The translations under genes were made by a program, and so were the position numbers. The notes below the pieces were generated by a model. The model was not told where the DNA came from. It worked only from the letters and a program-made list of their open reading frames with translations, and did not search any database. From Herbidospora solisilvae (GTDB lineage: Bacteria > Actinomycetota > Actinomycetes > Streptosporangiales > Streptosporangiaceae), in assembly GCF_009901565.1 (NCBI RefSeq), contig NZ_WXEW01000011.1, positions 284,591 to 348,590 on the forward strand: 64,000 nucleotides of DNA, in the 5' to 3' direction. Shown here in pieces: positions 9,958 through 20,201 of this stretch. Positions within the stretch are counted from its first letter, which is position 1. Each line of letters begins with the position of its first letter.

Positions 9958-10848
9958 CTACGAGCAGGGGGCGGCACCCGTTCCGGCGGGGACCTGGATG
10001 CCGGCGAACAGGTCGTCTTCCGGGAGGGTGACGTCGACCAGCGAACGGGCCAGGTGGTAGTCCTCCGTCGGCCAGACCTCCTGCTGGATCTCGCGCGGGC
10101 AGGCGAACCAGAAACCGTCGGGGTCGACCTGGGTGGCGTGGGCCATCAGGGCGCGGTCGCGAGTCTCGAAGTAGTCGCCGCACGGGATCCGGGTGGTCAC
10201 CTCCCACTTCTGCGGGCGGTCCTCCCAGCGGGCGATCCAGTCGGCATAGGGGGAGCCAAGGCCGCGGCTGGTCATGGCCTCGTGGAGGGTCTCGAACCGG
10301 GCCTTGGTGAAGCCCGAGTGGAAGTACATCTTGAGCGGCTGCCACGGCTCGCCCGTGCCCGGGTAGCGGTCGGGGTCACCGGCCGCGTCGAAGGCCTCCA
10401 CCGACACCCGGTTGGTCTTGATGTGGTCGGGGTGGGGGTAGCCGCCGTCGTCGTCGTAGGTGAGGATCACGTGAGGGCGGAACTCGCGGACGGCCGCCAC
10501 GAGCGGCGCCGCCGCGACCTCCAGCGGCTGCAGGGCGAAGCAGCCCTCGGGGAGGGGCTCGCTCTCGTCTTCGGGCAGGCCCGAGTCGACGAAACCGAGG
10601 AACCGCTGGTCGACGCCGAGGATCTCCCTCGCGCGCTCCATCTCCAGGCGGCGGACCTCGCCCATGTTCTCCAGAATGTCGGGGCGGTCCATCTTGGGGT
10701 TCAGGATCGAACCGCGTTCCCCGCCGGTGCAGGTCACGACCAGGACCTCGACGCCCTCGGCGGCGTAGCGGGCCATCGTCGCGGCGCCCTTGCTCGACTC
10801 GTCGTCGGGGTGCGCGTGCACGGCCATCAGCCTCAGCGCGTTCGTCAC
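9958..10848 (-). CDS. mca: Mycothiol S-conjugate amidase
   Basis: A 296-residue PIG-L/MshB-family zinc amidase. The N-terminal metal motif is HAHPDDE (His13, Asp16 as ligands), with the second ligand in YPHPDH. Mca cleaves mycothiol S-conjugates to a mercapturic acid and GlcN-inositol during detoxification in actinomycetes. I prefer Mca over MshB because of the VVTCTGGERGSILNPKMDRP block, the C-terminal DGFWFACPREIQQEVWPTED block and the DUF4307 neighbour. The GTG at 10848 is preceded by CTAAGGAGAGCC, an ideal ribosome site. It leads a minus-strand operon with the small membrane protein and GNAT genes. Confidence 0.93.
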   Translation of the reverse strand: MTNALRLMAVHAHPDDESSKGAATMARYAAEGVEVLVVTCTGGERGSILNPKMDRPDILENMGEVRRLEMERAREILGVDQRFLGFVDSGLPEDESEPLPEGCFALQPLEVAAAPLVAAVREFRPHVILTYDDDGGYPHPDHIKTNRVSVEAFDAAGDPDRYPGTGEPWQPLKMYFHSGFTKARFETLHEAMTSRGLGSPYADWIARWEDRPQKWEVTTRIPCGDYFETRDRALMAHATQVDPDGFWFACPREIQQEVWPTEDYHLARSLVDVTLPEDDLFAGIQVPAGTGAAPCS

Positions 10849-10957
10849 GGCTCTCCTTAGTTGGGGTGCGGGCCAGGGCCGGCCCGCGGGCTGCATCCAA
10901 TAGCGTTGACGAGAATTGTCTCGGACAACGCCGGGACCTCGCGAGGAGATTCCTTTC

Positions 10958-11371
10958 ATGTCGGCACCAGCTCCGCGCCCGATCCTGGGCACCCCCGACG
11001 AGTTCCCGCCCAGGCCCCCCATGGGGCGGGGCCGGTTCGTCGTGTACGCCGTCATGGCCGTCGTCGTCGCGGTCGTGGCCGGCGGGTGGGGTTACGTGAT
11101 CCTGTCGGCGCGGGGCAACCCCGACGTGCGGGCCGACGTCATAACCTTCGACACCAGCCGCCCCGGCTCCGCGGAGATCACCTTCGTGGTGCACAAGCCC
11201 GACGACCGGGCGGCGACGTGCCGTCTGCGGGCCGTCGACGTCCACCACGTCGAGGTCGGGACCCGGGAGATCACCATTCCCCCGGGCCGCGGTGACGTCG
11301 CCCTCACCGAACAGGTGAGGATCAACGCGCAAGCCACAAGCGTAGATGTTCAGGGCTGCTCCCTCGTATAG
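10958..11371 (+). CDS. DUF4307 membrane-anchored protein
   Basis: A 137-residue protein with a Pro-rich cytoplasmic start, one membrane helix (about 26-46, VVYAVMAVVVAVVAGGWGYVIL) and an extracytoplasmic beta-rich domain (RADVITFDTSRPGSAEITFVV). This matches DUF4307, which is conserved and divergent from mca in actinobacteria. The ATG at 10958 has GAGGAG upstream. A pair of Cys residues (TCRLRAV and VQGCSLV) could form a disulfide outside the cell. Function unknown. Confidence 0.85.
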   Translation: MSAPAPRPILGTPDEFPPRPPMGRGRFVVYAVMAVVVAVVAGGWGYVILSARGNPDVRADVITFDTSRPGSAEITFVVHKPDDRAATCRLRAVDVHHVEVGTREITIPPGRGDVALTEQVRINAQATSVDVQGCSLV

Positions 11372-11450
11372 ACTGGAATCTTTGGGGAAGCGTTCGAAGG
11401 CGTTAACTTGTTAGCCCTTCGACTCACCTAGGGAAGCAAGGAGAACCCGC

Positions 11451-11951
11451 GTGGCCGTCTCCCACAACGAGAACGTCACCTGGCTGACGCAGGAGGCGTA
11501 CGACCGCCTCAAAGAGGAGTACGACCGCCTTTCTGGCCCGGGTCGGATCGAGATCGCCAAGAAGATCGAGGCCGCCCGCGAGGAGGGCGACCTGAAGGAG
11601 AACGGCGGCTACCACGCCGCCAAGGACGAACAGGGCAAGATGGAGGCCCGGATCTTCCACCTCCGGCAGATCCTCGACACCGCGAAGGTGGGCGAGGCGC
11701 CCCGCACCGAGGGTGTGGTGGGGCCCGGCATGACGGTGACGATCCGCTTCGAGGGCGACGACGACGAGGTCACCTTCCTGCTCGCCTCCCGCGAGGAGAG
11801 CGGCGCGCCGATCGACGTCTACTCGCCGAAGTCGCCGCTGGGGTCGGCGATCAACGGCAAGAAGATCGGTGAGAAGGCCAGCTACACCATGCCCAACGGG
11901 CGCTCGATCACCGTCGAGGTGCTGGAGGCGGTTCCCTACATCGGGAGCTGA
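11451..11951 (+). CDS. greA: Transcription elongation factor GreA
   Basis: A 166-residue protein with the N-terminal coiled coil (about 10-80, with AREEGDLKENGGYHAAKDEQ carrying the acidic tip) and the C-terminal FKBP-like domain (SPLGSAINGKKIGEKASY). GreA binds the RNA polymerase secondary channel and stimulates cleavage of backtracked transcripts. GTG start with AGCAAGGAG upstream. The leader holds an inverted repeat CGAAGG (11395-11400) / CCTTCG (11416-11421). A strong terminator follows. Confidence 0.96.
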   Translation: MAVSHNENVTWLTQEAYDRLKEEYDRLSGPGRIEIAKKIEAAREEGDLKENGGYHAAKDEQGKMEARIFHLRQILDTAKVGEAPRTEGVVGPGMTVTIRFEGDDDEVTFLLASREESGAPIDVYSPKSPLGSAINGKKIGEKASYTMPNGRSITVEVLEAVPYIGS

Positions 11952-11969
11952 CGCGTTCGTCTGACATCG

Positions 11970-12002
11970 AATCCGCCGGAGAAGCGTACTCCGGCGGATT
12001 TT
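11970..12002 (+). terminator. greA: Rho-independent terminator of greA
   Basis: Perfect 12-bp stem AATCCGCCGGAG (11970-11981) / CTCCGGCGGATT (11989-12000) with a 7-base loop. The stem runs into a short T-run at 11999-12002. It lies 18 bases after the greA stop. Confidence 0.92.
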
Positions 12003-12075
12003 GACTTCTCGGGCCTCATTGGGCACAGTCGTGGAACGGGACAGCCCGATGAACGTCTTCGGAGGGAGTGGTGGC

Positions 12076-13320
12076 GTGCCCCTGCGGGTCGGAGGCTTCC
12101 TCCACGAAGCCCGTCAGGATCTCGCGTTCCGCCCCCGGTTCCGCCGCCCCCACCTCGCCCGGAGGGCGATCCCCGTCATCGGGGTCGCGCTCGCGGTGGT
12201 GCTGATCACCGACTTACTCGTGCTCGCCGGGCTCGACGACGTCCAGGAACGGGCCGCCCTCGACGTACGCCGCCCTCCCGTCGTCGCCGGTGACTACGTC
12301 GCGGCCAGCGGTCAGGCGCCCTCCAACGCGGTCGCCCCCTTGGGCAAGCTGGCCCGTCCCCACCTCTTCGTCGTCGCCCCCGCCGCGCTCAAGCCCGAAC
12401 AGGTCGACGAGGTCCGCCGCCAGAAGGGCGTCAGGGCGGTCGAGCTCGCCGACGCCGCCGACGTGAACCTGGGCGGCTGGCGGGTGCCGACGATGGGCGT
12501 CGACCCCTCGACGTTCCGGGCCTTCACCCCGAAGCGGACCGCCACCTCCGACGAGCTGTGGGCCAACGTGGCCGCCGGCGACGTCGTGGTCTCCTATGAA
12601 CTCGGCAAGGAGGGCGGCCTCAAGCTCGGCGACGACGTCCGCACCCCCGGCGCCGAGATGCGGGTCGGCGCCTACGCCACGGTCGGCATGGGGTCGATCC
12701 ACGCGGTGGTCTCCCGCGACACCGCGACCCGGCTCGGGCTGCCCCACGGCAACGCGCTGGTGGTGAGCGCCCCCAGCGTCGACTCCGCCAAGCTGCGCAA
12801 GAAGCTGCTGAAGGTGCTGCCGGGCAGCCAGATCGCCACAATCAACCCGGTGGTGATCGCGCCGCCGCGGCGTCACATCGCCCAGCCGCAGCGGGTCGTG
12901 CAGTGGCCGGCGTCGGCGCTGATGTCGGTGCCGCAGATCGAGACCGCGCTGAGGGCCGCCGCCTCCAAGCTCGGCAGCCGTTACGTGTGGGGGGCCGAGG
13001 GCCCCGACACCTTCGACTGCTCCGGCCTGGTGCAGTGGGCCTACGCCCAGGCCGGGGTCCGCATGCCGCGGGTGACCAACCAGCAGTGGGCGACCGGGCC
13101 GCAGGTGCCGCTCTCCCAGGCCCAGCCGGGCGACCTGCTGTTCTGGCGCAACGACCCGACCAACCCGGGCTACATCTCCCACGTGGCCATTTATTGGGGC
13201 AACGGGCAGATGCTCCACTCGCCCCGCACCGGCGACGTCGTGAAGATCGCGCCGCTCAACACCCGCAATCTCGCCGGGGTCGTGCGGGTCAGCCCTCAGG
13301 TCGCCGCTCGGGTTCGATAG
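12076..13320 (+). CDS. Membrane-anchored NlpC/P60 peptidoglycan hydrolase
   Basis: About 414 residues from the GTG at 12076, chosen because GGAGGGA lies 9 bases upstream. A membrane helix at about 34-54 (AIPVIGVALAVVLITDLLVL) anchors the protein. A long unique region follows, then a C-terminal NlpC/P60 domain of about 110 residues with DTFDCSGLVQWAY (catalytic Cys) and YISHVAIYWGNGQ (catalytic His). The family cleaves D-iGlu-mesoDap bonds in peptide stems. The middle region (about 60-260) is not recognisable; it may position the enzyme. The 3' end overlaps the convergent TetR gene by 32 bases. Confidence 0.9.
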   Translation: MPLRVGGFLHEARQDLAFRPRFRRPHLARRAIPVIGVALAVVLITDLLVLAGLDDVQERAALDVRRPPVVAGDYVAASGQAPSNAVAPLGKLARPHLFVVAPAALKPEQVDEVRRQKGVRAVELADAADVNLGGWRVPTMGVDPSTFRAFTPKRTATSDELWANVAAGDVVVSYELGKEGGLKLGDDVRTPGAEMRVGAYATVGMGSIHAVVSRDTATRLGLPHGNALVVSAPSVDSAKLRKKLLKVLPGSQIATINPVVIAPPRRHIAQPQRVVQWPASALMSVPQIETALRAAASKLGSRYVWGAEGPDTFDCSGLVQWAYAQAGVRMPRVTNQQWATGPQVPLSQAQPGDLLFWRNDPTNPGYISHVAIYWGNGQMLHSPRTGDVVKIAPLNTRNLAGVVRVSPQVAARVR

Positions 13321-13900
13321 GCAGACCCGCCTCCAGCAACGAGAAGGCCTCGTCGACCATGTCGGCGAAGGGCACCTCCTCGTCGGCGGTGGCCCAGGTC
13401 TGCAGCACCGGGATGATCGTGCCCATGACCGCGCCGATGAGGACGCGCACCTGGAACGAGGCCGGGTCGGCGCCGGTCCGCCGGGCGACGCCCTCGGCGA
13501 GCAGCTCCATCGTGTCGAGCATGTTCTGGAAGATCCGGGCCCTGATGGCCGGGACGCCCATCTGGAGGCGGGCGCGGGCCCGGATCTCCCCGAGCTCCCC
13601 ATCGGGGATGCCCCGCATGGCCTCGCCGAAGGCGTTGCGCAGCGCCCTGACGGGCGGCACCTCCGGCGGCTGGGCGATCAGGCGTTCGACCAGCAGGGGG
13701 TCGTAGTCGTCCTGGACGACGATGTCTTCCTTGGTGGGGAAGTAGCGGAACAGGGTGCTGGGGGACACCTCGGCGGCGTCGGCGATCTGCTCGATCGTGG
13801 TCGCGTCGTAGCCCTGCTCGGCGAACAACCGCAGGGCGTGTTCCTGGATCGTCCGCCGAGTCTTCTCTTTCTTGCGTTCACGCAGTCCCGGCGAGTTCAT
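13289..13900 (-). CDS. TetR family repressor, probable regulator of the MFS pump
   Basis: A 203-residue protein with an N-terminal TetR helix-turn-helix (TIQEHALRLFAEQGYDATTI, then VSPSTLFRYFPTKEDIV) and a helical ligand domain like the actinobacterial C-terminal MftR-type. Its start overlaps the MFS gene stop by 23 bases, so the pair is one operon and is translationally coupled. An imperfect palindrome over the MFS promoter (15357-15390) is the likely binding site (inference). The inducer is unknown. Confidence 0.92.
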   Translation of the reverse strand: MNSPGLRERKKEKTRRTIQEHALRLFAEQGYDATTIEQIADAAEVSPSTLFRYFPTKEDIVVQDDYDPLLVERLIAQPPEVPPVRALRNAFGEAMRGIPDGELGEIRARARLQMGVPAIRARIFQNMLDTMELLAEGVARRTGADPASFQVRVLIGAVMGTIIPVLQTWATADEEVPFADMVDEAFSLLEAGLPIEPERRPEG

Positions 13901-15353
13901 GGGTCGATTCTCCCGCCGGTTCCGCGGGAGCGGAACGCATGAACGTCACGATCAGCAGCGCCGAGAGCACCATCAGGCCGCCGCAGGCCCACAACACGGC
14001 GTCCATGGCGTCGGCGAAGGCCGCGCGCCCGGCATCGGCCCAGCCCGGGACGCGCACCGCCGTCGCCACCGAGTCGCGCACCGGGGCGGGGGCGGCCGGG
14101 GGGAGCGCGTGGGCGTACACGGAGGAGAGCAGACTGCCCAGCCCGGCCACGCCGAAGGCGCCGCCGGTCTGGCGGAGGGCTTGGAGCACGCCGCTGCCCA
14201 TGCCGGTGCGGTCGGGCGGGAGGAGGGCGAGCAGGCCGTCCATGGCCGGGACCATGGTCAGGCCCACGCCGGCCCCGGTGAGGGTGAGCCAGGTCGCGGT
14301 GTACGGATAGTCGCCCGGCAGGACCGCCCCCGCGACCAGGCCCGCGGCCAGCAGGATCAGGCCGGCGCCCATGATGACCCGCAGGCTGAGGCGTCTGATC
14401 AGGCGTTCGCCGGCCAGGCCGCCGACCATCAGCCCGGCGACCATGGGCACGATGCGCAGCCCGGTGCCCATGGCGTCGAAGCCCTGGACGGCCTGGAGGT
14501 AGAGCGGCGCGACGAACAGCACGCCCATCATGCCGAGCGAGACCACGGTCGCGCCGAAGGCGCCCCAGACGAAGGTGCGGTCGCGGAACAGCCCGAGGTC
14601 CATCATGGGGGCCTTGGCGCGGGCCTCGACTCGTACGAAGAGAAGAAGGAGCAGCACCCCGGCGGCGATCGGGCCGAGCACCTGGGCCGAGCCCCAGCCC
14701 CGCACCGGCGCCTCGATGACGCCGAAGACCAGCGCGGCGAGGCCGGCCACCGACAGCAGCGTGCCGGGCACGTCGGTGCCCTTCTTCCGCTGGTCGCGCG
14801 ACTCCGGCACCAGGACCACCACCGCGACCAGCGCGATCGCCACGGCGGGCAGGTTGATCAGGAAGATCGAGCCCCACCAGAAGTGGTCGAGCAGGTAGCC
14901 GCCGACGATCGGGCCGAGCGGCAGGCCCACGGCCATGCCGGCGGTGAAGACGGCGATCGCCCTGGCCCTCTCGGCGGGCGGGAAGATCGTCGGCAGGATC
15001 GACGTCGACAGCGGCGTGATCAGGGCCGCCCCCGCGCCCATGAGGGCCCGCCCGGCGATCAGCCAGCCGGTCGAGTCGGCCAGCATGGCGATCGCCGAGG
15101 CGACCCCGAACGCCGCCAGCCCCACGACCAGCAGTTTCTTGCGGCCGAACCGGTCGCCGAAGACGCCGGCGGGCAGCAGCAGGGCGGCGAACACGACGAG
15201 GTAGGCGTCGACGATCCACTGGAGTTCGCCGGTGGTCGCGCCGAGGTCGACGGCGAGGGTGGGCAGCGCGACGTTGAGGACCGTCGCGTCGAGCCCGATC
15301 ACGAGGACGGAGAGAACCAGGGCTGAGAGCGCCCACCATCTGGAGGTAACCAT
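13878..15353 (-). CDS. MFS multidrug exporter, DHA2 (14-TM) family
   Basis: A 491-residue transporter with about 14 membrane helices. Motif A between helices 2 and 3 reads GVFGDRFGRKKLLVVG, and motif C-type glycines occur in MAVGLPLGPIVGGYLL. The opening LDATVLNVALPTLAVDLGAT is typical of DHA2 proton-drug antiporters. The ATG at 15353 has no Shine-Dalgarno: the upstream bases are CTATCAAATT, and a TACTAT -10 box sits at leaderless distance. The TetR gene overlaps its end. Substrate unknown. Confidence 0.92.
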   Translation of the reverse strand: MVTSRWWALSALVLSVLVIGLDATVLNVALPTLAVDLGATTGELQWIVDAYLVVFAALLLPAGVFGDRFGRKKLLVVGLAAFGVASAIAMLADSTGWLIAGRALMGAGAALITPLSTSILPTIFPPAERARAIAVFTAGMAVGLPLGPIVGGYLLDHFWWGSIFLINLPAVAIALVAVVVLVPESRDQRKKGTDVPGTLLSVAGLAALVFGVIEAPVRGWGSAQVLGPIAAGVLLLLLFVRVEARAKAPMMDLGLFRDRTFVWGAFGATVVSLGMMGVLFVAPLYLQAVQGFDAMGTGLRIVPMVAGLMVGGLAGERLIRRLSLRVIMGAGLILLAAGLVAGAVLPGDYPYTATWLTLTGAGVGLTMVPAMDGLLALLPPDRTGMGSGVLQALRQTGGAFGVAGLGSLLSSVYAHALPPAAPAPVRDSVATAVRVPGWADAGRAAFADAMDAVLWACGGLMVLSALLIVTFMRSAPAEPAGESTHELAGTA

Positions 15354-15356
15354 AAT

Positions 15357-15390
15357 TTGATAGTAGCTCTCAAAAAGTAGTTGCTGTCAA
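15357..15390. promoter_or_regulatory. Promoter and imperfect palindromic operator of the MFS-tetR operon
   Basis: TTGATAGTAGCT (15357-15368) pairs with AGTTGCTGTCAA (15379-15390) at 9 of 12 positions. Read on the minus strand, the arms contain TTGACA and TACTAT separated by about 19 bases, so the palindrome covers both promoter boxes. The -10 lies so close to the ATG at 15353 that the mRNA would be leaderless. This is the layout expected for TetR autorepression. Confidence 0.6.
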
Positions 15391-15430
15391 TATCGCTTCG
15401 ATTCGAGAGCAACGATGTAATGTTGATTAC

Positions 15431-15940
15431 ATGAGTGCAGAAGCCGAGTGGTTCGCCCACCGTCTCCCCGAGACCTGGTTCACCGAGCGCCCCGAGGTCG
15501 TCGTCGACCGCGAGGAGATCACCGTCGTGGGCGCGCTTCCCCCGCTGACCGTCGTCGAGGGCCTGCCCGATCCTGAGCGGGCCGCCGCCGAAGAGGGCTA
15601 CGTCGAGCGGTTCCGCGAGGAGACCCGCGAGCGCCGCATCGAGATCGCCCGGCAGGCCGAGCACCGCTTCCGCCGGAAGGTCTCGTGGGGCGTGAAGATC
15701 GGCGGCGACGTGGTGATGTTCACCACACTCTCGGTCCCGGTCATGACCCGGCTGCGGCAGGGCGAACGGCAGGTGCTCGACACACTCGTCGCCGCCGGCG
15801 TCGCACGTAGCCGCTCCGACGCCCTCGCCTGGTGCGTGCGCCTGGTCGGGCGCCACACCGACACCTGGCTCGCTGACCTGCGCGATGCCCTCCAGGCCGT
15901 CGACCGCGTACGGGCCGCGGGGCCTGGCGGAGTGGACTGA
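15431..15940 (+). CDS. Conserved hypothetical protein with ribbon-helix-helix-like C-terminus
   Basis: A 169-residue soluble protein. The N-terminal ~60 residues contain a conserved-looking EWFAHRLPETWFTERPEVVV block, followed by a charged helix (ERFREETRERRIEIARQAEH). The C-terminal part, VMTRLRQGERQVLDTLVAAG then VARSRSDALAWCVRLV, resembles a ribbon-helix-helix or antitoxin-like fold, but this is a resemblance only. It diverges from the MFS-tetR operon. The ATG has no Shine-Dalgarno, and TAATGT lies 7 bases upstream, so it may be leaderless. Function unknown. Confidence 0.7.
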   Translation: MSAEAEWFAHRLPETWFTERPEVVVDREEITVVGALPPLTVVEGLPDPERAAAEEGYVERFREETRERRIEIARQAEHRFRRKVSWGVKIGGDVVMFTTLSVPVMTRLRQGERQVLDTLVAAGVARSRSDALAWCVRLVGRHTDTWLADLRDALQAVDRVRAAGPGGVD

Positions 15941-15987
15941 ACCAATTCGTGGAATGGTCTAAACCATTCATTATGGCCTATACCAAT
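15933..15987. promoter_or_regulatory. Tandem DasR/GntR-like palindromes upstream of pckG
   Basis: The perfect 16-bp palindrome AATGGTCTAAACCATT lies at 15953-15968. Its core TGGTCTAAACCA matches 11 of 12 bases of the DasR (dre) core TGGTCTAGACCA. Flanking copies are TGGACTGAACCA (15933-15944, 9/12) and TGGCCTATACCA (15974-15985, 10/12). The three cores are about two helical turns apart. The first overlaps the end of the preceding gene. Confidence 0.6.
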
Positions 15988-16102
15988 GTTTAGTCCCGTA
16001 TCTACGGGAAAGAGGTGGGCGGCACAATTTGAAATGGTTCGTCAGGGGTAAGCTCCTCCCATCATCCAGCTCGCTGACCAGCGGTTGTGGTGACGAATAC
16101 GC

Positions 16103-16118
16103 ATTGGTCCACACCAAT
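16103..16118. promoter_or_regulatory. Fourth DasR/GntR-like palindrome upstream of pckG
   Basis: ATTGGTCCACACCAAT is an inverted repeat with 6-bp perfect arms. Its core TGGTCCACACCA matches 10 of 12 bases of the dre core. It lies 66 bases before the pckG start, where a bound repressor would block transcription. A half site ATGGTT occurs near 16031. Confidence 0.55.
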
Positions 16119-16183
16119 TGGATTTAGTGGGTAATCGTCGCGGATGATGAATTGGCCCTGACGTACATTAAGGAGCCGCCCTC

Positions 16184-17977
<1,794 letters not shown>

Positions 17978-18335
17978 CCGAGCGAATCTGCCCGGTGCAC
18001 ACGAGCAGGAGTCCCGCCAACGGCGTCGGGCCTCCCCCCTTACGAACGGCCCGCGCCACCCGACGGCGCGGGCCGTTCGTGTTCCCGAACCCGGGGTCAT
18101 GTGTGCGGCCGTCAGGGCGGCCAAGGCCTGCCACAGCCGAAACCCGGCCGGTGGGGGACCGGATCACGCCGGGTCGACGTGCAGGGTGTCGAGTTGCAGT
18201 GGGCCGGTGTGGGGTTTTAGGCGGCGCGACCGCTCAGGGGCGTAACCCTCGTTATTCCGGACGATGCGCGAACCGAGTTCTCCATGCGATCGTCTAATCG
18301 GTTGAACTCTCCCTTGGAGTCGTCCTGGAGGCGGC
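17978..18335. other. Intergenic region after pckG
   Basis: 358 bases without a convincing gene. It holds the pckG terminator (18042-18080), then GC-rich DNA, then a less GC-rich stretch from about 18240 that probably carries the promoter of the TIGR04222 gene. GGAGGC just before 18336 serves as its ribosome site. I see no riboswitch or small RNA I can support. Confidence 0.6.
18042..18080 (+). terminator. pckG: Long hairpin terminator of pckG
   Basis: Perfect 16-bp stem ACGAACGGCCCGCGCC (18042-18057) / GGCGCGGGCCGTTCGT (18065-18080) around a 7-base loop. The following GTTCC is only weakly U-rich, typical of actinobacterial terminators. Confidence 0.88.
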
Positions 18336-19298
18336 ATGGGCTCCCTTTTGCTCTTCATCCTCGCGTCCGTCGCGTCCGTCGTGGTCTTCCGTCAGGCGGG
18401 ACGGGTGAAGAAGGAACATCGCCGGGTCAAAGCCGGTGGTTACCATCCCGGGGCCCCTCTGGACCCCTACTCGCTCGCCTTCCTGGCCGGCGGCCCGCGG
18501 CGCGTGGTGAACACCGCCGTGGCGGTCCTGGTGTCCCAGGGGCGCGTGCGCATCTCCCGCGACGGGACCGTGACGGCGGTCCGGGGCATCGCGGGAGCGC
18601 CCGCCGAGCGGATCGAGCAGGAGGTGCTCGACCTGGCGGCCGGGACGAACGGGCGCTCGCTGGCCGACATCCGGCGGACCGCCACCGTGGGGCCCGCCGT
18701 CACCGGCATCGACTACGGGCTGCGCGGCCAGGGCCTCGTGGTGGCCGACTCGGCGCTCAGCTCGGCCCGGCGGGCCACCACGAAGTTCCGCTGGCTGGCC
18801 GCGCTCGCGGGGCTGTTCGTGCCGATCAGCATCATCACGCTGGCGGCGGGGCTGTACGACTTCGTGGTGTGGAACGTGCTCGCCCTCGTGCTCTCCCTCG
18901 TCACGTGGATCAGCACGAGGGTCATGAAGGCCAACTACGCCAGGGAGAACCGCAGCGTGCTGACCGAGGCCGGGCACGCCGCGCTCAGGGCGGCCCAGGC
19001 CCGCCATCCCAAGACCCGTGAGCTCGCCTACGCCCACAACGGCGGCAACGACAGCACCCTCGCCCTCTACGGCATGGCCTTCTACGTCGGTCCCGGGCAC
19101 GCCGAGCTCCAGAACGCCGGCGGGTGCGGCGCCGGGGCCTGCGGCGGTCCTTCCGGCGCCGACTCCGGGTGGGGTTCGGGCTCCGACTTCGGCGGCGGCG
19201 ACTTCGGCGGCGGCGGGGGCGACTCCGGTGGCGGCGACTCGGGCGGCGGGTCGAGTTGTGGTGGCGGTGGCTGCGGCGGAGGCTGCGGTGGCAGCTGA
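18336..19298 (+). CDS. TIGR04222-type membrane protein with Gly/Cys-rich tail, candidate MNIO substrate
   Basis: A 320-residue protein. An N-terminal membrane helix (2-19) leads to a cytoplasmic-type domain (about 30-145), two more helices (about 150-193), a short soluble region, and a tail from about 255 built almost only of Gly, Ser, Asp and Cys. Five Cys occur in the tail: 264, 269, 308, 313 and 317. I recognise the layout as the TIGR04222 family, whose members end in low-complexity Gly/Cys sequence. The next gene, a DUF692 oxidase of a family that modifies Cys in peptides, starts inside this tail's coding sequence, so the tail is a plausible substrate (inference). Confidence 0.85.
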   Translation: MGSLLLFILASVASVVVFRQAGRVKKEHRRVKAGGYHPGAPLDPYSLAFLAGGPRRVVNTAVAVLVSQGRVRISRDGTVTAVRGIAGAPAERIEQEVLDLAAGTNGRSLADIRRTATVGPAVTGIDYGLRGQGLVVADSALSSARRATTKFRWLAALAGLFVPISIITLAAGLYDFVVWNVLALVLSLVTWISTRVMKANYARENRSVLTEAGHAALRAAQARHPKTRELAYAHNGGNDSTLALYGMAFYVGPGHAELQNAGGCGAGACGGPSGADSGWGSGSDFGGGDFGGGGGDSGGGDSGGGSSCGGGGCGGGCGGS

Positions 19299-20109
19299 CC
19301 GGCTCGGGGTGGGCATCGGCTGGCGGTCGGAGATCGACCTGACCGTCGAGCACCTGCCCGGGGTCGAGTTCACCGAGGTCATCGCCGAGACGGTCGACCC
19401 GGCGCGGGTGCCCGAGTCGCTGCGGGTGCTGCGGGGGCGGGGCGTCCCGGTGATCCCCCACGGGGTCGCGCTCGGCCTCGGCGGCGCCGAACGGCCCGAC
19501 CGGGCCCGGCTCGACCACCTGGCCGCCGCCGCGGAGGCCCTCGGGTCTCCGCTGGTCTCCGAGCATCTCGCGTACGTCAGGTCGGGTGACCTCGAAGCCG
19601 GGCACCTGCTGCCGGTGCCCCGGACGCGCGACGCGCTGACGGTGATCGTGGAGAACGTGCGGATCGCCCTCGACTGCCTGCCGGTGCCGCTGGCCCTGGA
19701 GAACGTCGCGGCGCTGTTCGGCTGGCCCGGCGACGAGCTGACCGAGGCCCAGTTCCTCGGCGAACTGGTCGAGCGGACCGGGGTGAAGCTGCTGATCGAC
19801 GTGGCCAACCTCTACACCAACCAGGTCAACCTGGGCCTCGACGCCGTCAAGGCCCTCGACGCCCTGCCACTCGAACACGTCGCCTACGTTCACGTCGCCG
19901 GCGGCCACGGCCACGGCGACGTGTGGCACGACACCCACACCGCCTCCCCGCCGGAGGAGGTCATCGACCTCCTGGCCGAACTCTGCGCCCGCCACCGGCC
20001 GCCGGGCGCCCTGCTGGAGTGGGACGCCGACTACCCGAGCGACGCCGACCTGTCGGCCGAACTCGACCGCATCAGGGCGGCGATGGATCGTGGTCGATCC
20101 CGTGGCTGA
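19288..20109 (+). CDS. DUF692 multinuclear non-heme iron oxidase (MbnB/TglH-like, MNIO)
   Basis: A 273-residue TIM-barrel-type protein of the DUF692 family. Candidate metal ligands are all present: His58 ([12 protein letters not shown]), His93 (SEHLAYVR), Glu138-Asn139 ([12 protein letters not shown]), Asp171 and Asn174 (LLIDVANLY), His202 (VAYVHVAGG), Asp215/His217 (HDTHT) and Glu244/Asp246 ([10 protein letters not shown]). Characterised relatives (MbnB, TglH) use iron and O2 to rework Cys residues of RiPP precursors. I chose the GTG at 19288 because GGAGG lies 5 bases upstream and the product has normal length. It overlaps the TIGR04222 gene by 11 bases. The substrate is inferred from this coupling. 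Confidence 0.9.
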   Translation: MAADRLGVGIGWRSEIDLTVEHLPGVEFTEVIAETVDPARVPESLRVLRGRGVPVIPHGVALGLGGAERPDRARLDHLAAAAEALGSPLVSEHLAYVRSGDLEAGHLLPVPRTRDALTVIVENVRIALDCLPVPLALENVAALFGWPGDELTEAQFLGELVERTGVKLLIDVANLYTNQVNLGLDAVKALDALPLEHVAYVHVAGGHGHGDVWHDTHTASPPEEVIDLLAELCARHRPPGALLEWDADYPSDADLSAELDRIRAAMDRGRSRG

Positions 20110-20177
20110 GGGTGACCTCCGCGCCCGGTTGGCGCCGGAAACGGGGCGGGCCGGGGTCGGCGGGCGGTGCCGGCCCG

Positions 20178-20193
20178 GCGGAGCCGTAACGGA
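20178..20193. repeat. 16-nt intergenic repeat, copy 1
   Basis: GCGGAGCCGTAACGGA occurs here, just upstream of the 123-residue partner gene, and again at 44616-44631. Both copies follow similar G/C-rich DNA. Confidence 0.5.
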
Positions 20194-20201
20194 GCAGACG
20201 A

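Noticed and set aside
18065..18335. Possible riboswitch or small RNA after pckG
   Set aside because: Only the terminator hairpin is clear; I found no conserved riboswitch core.
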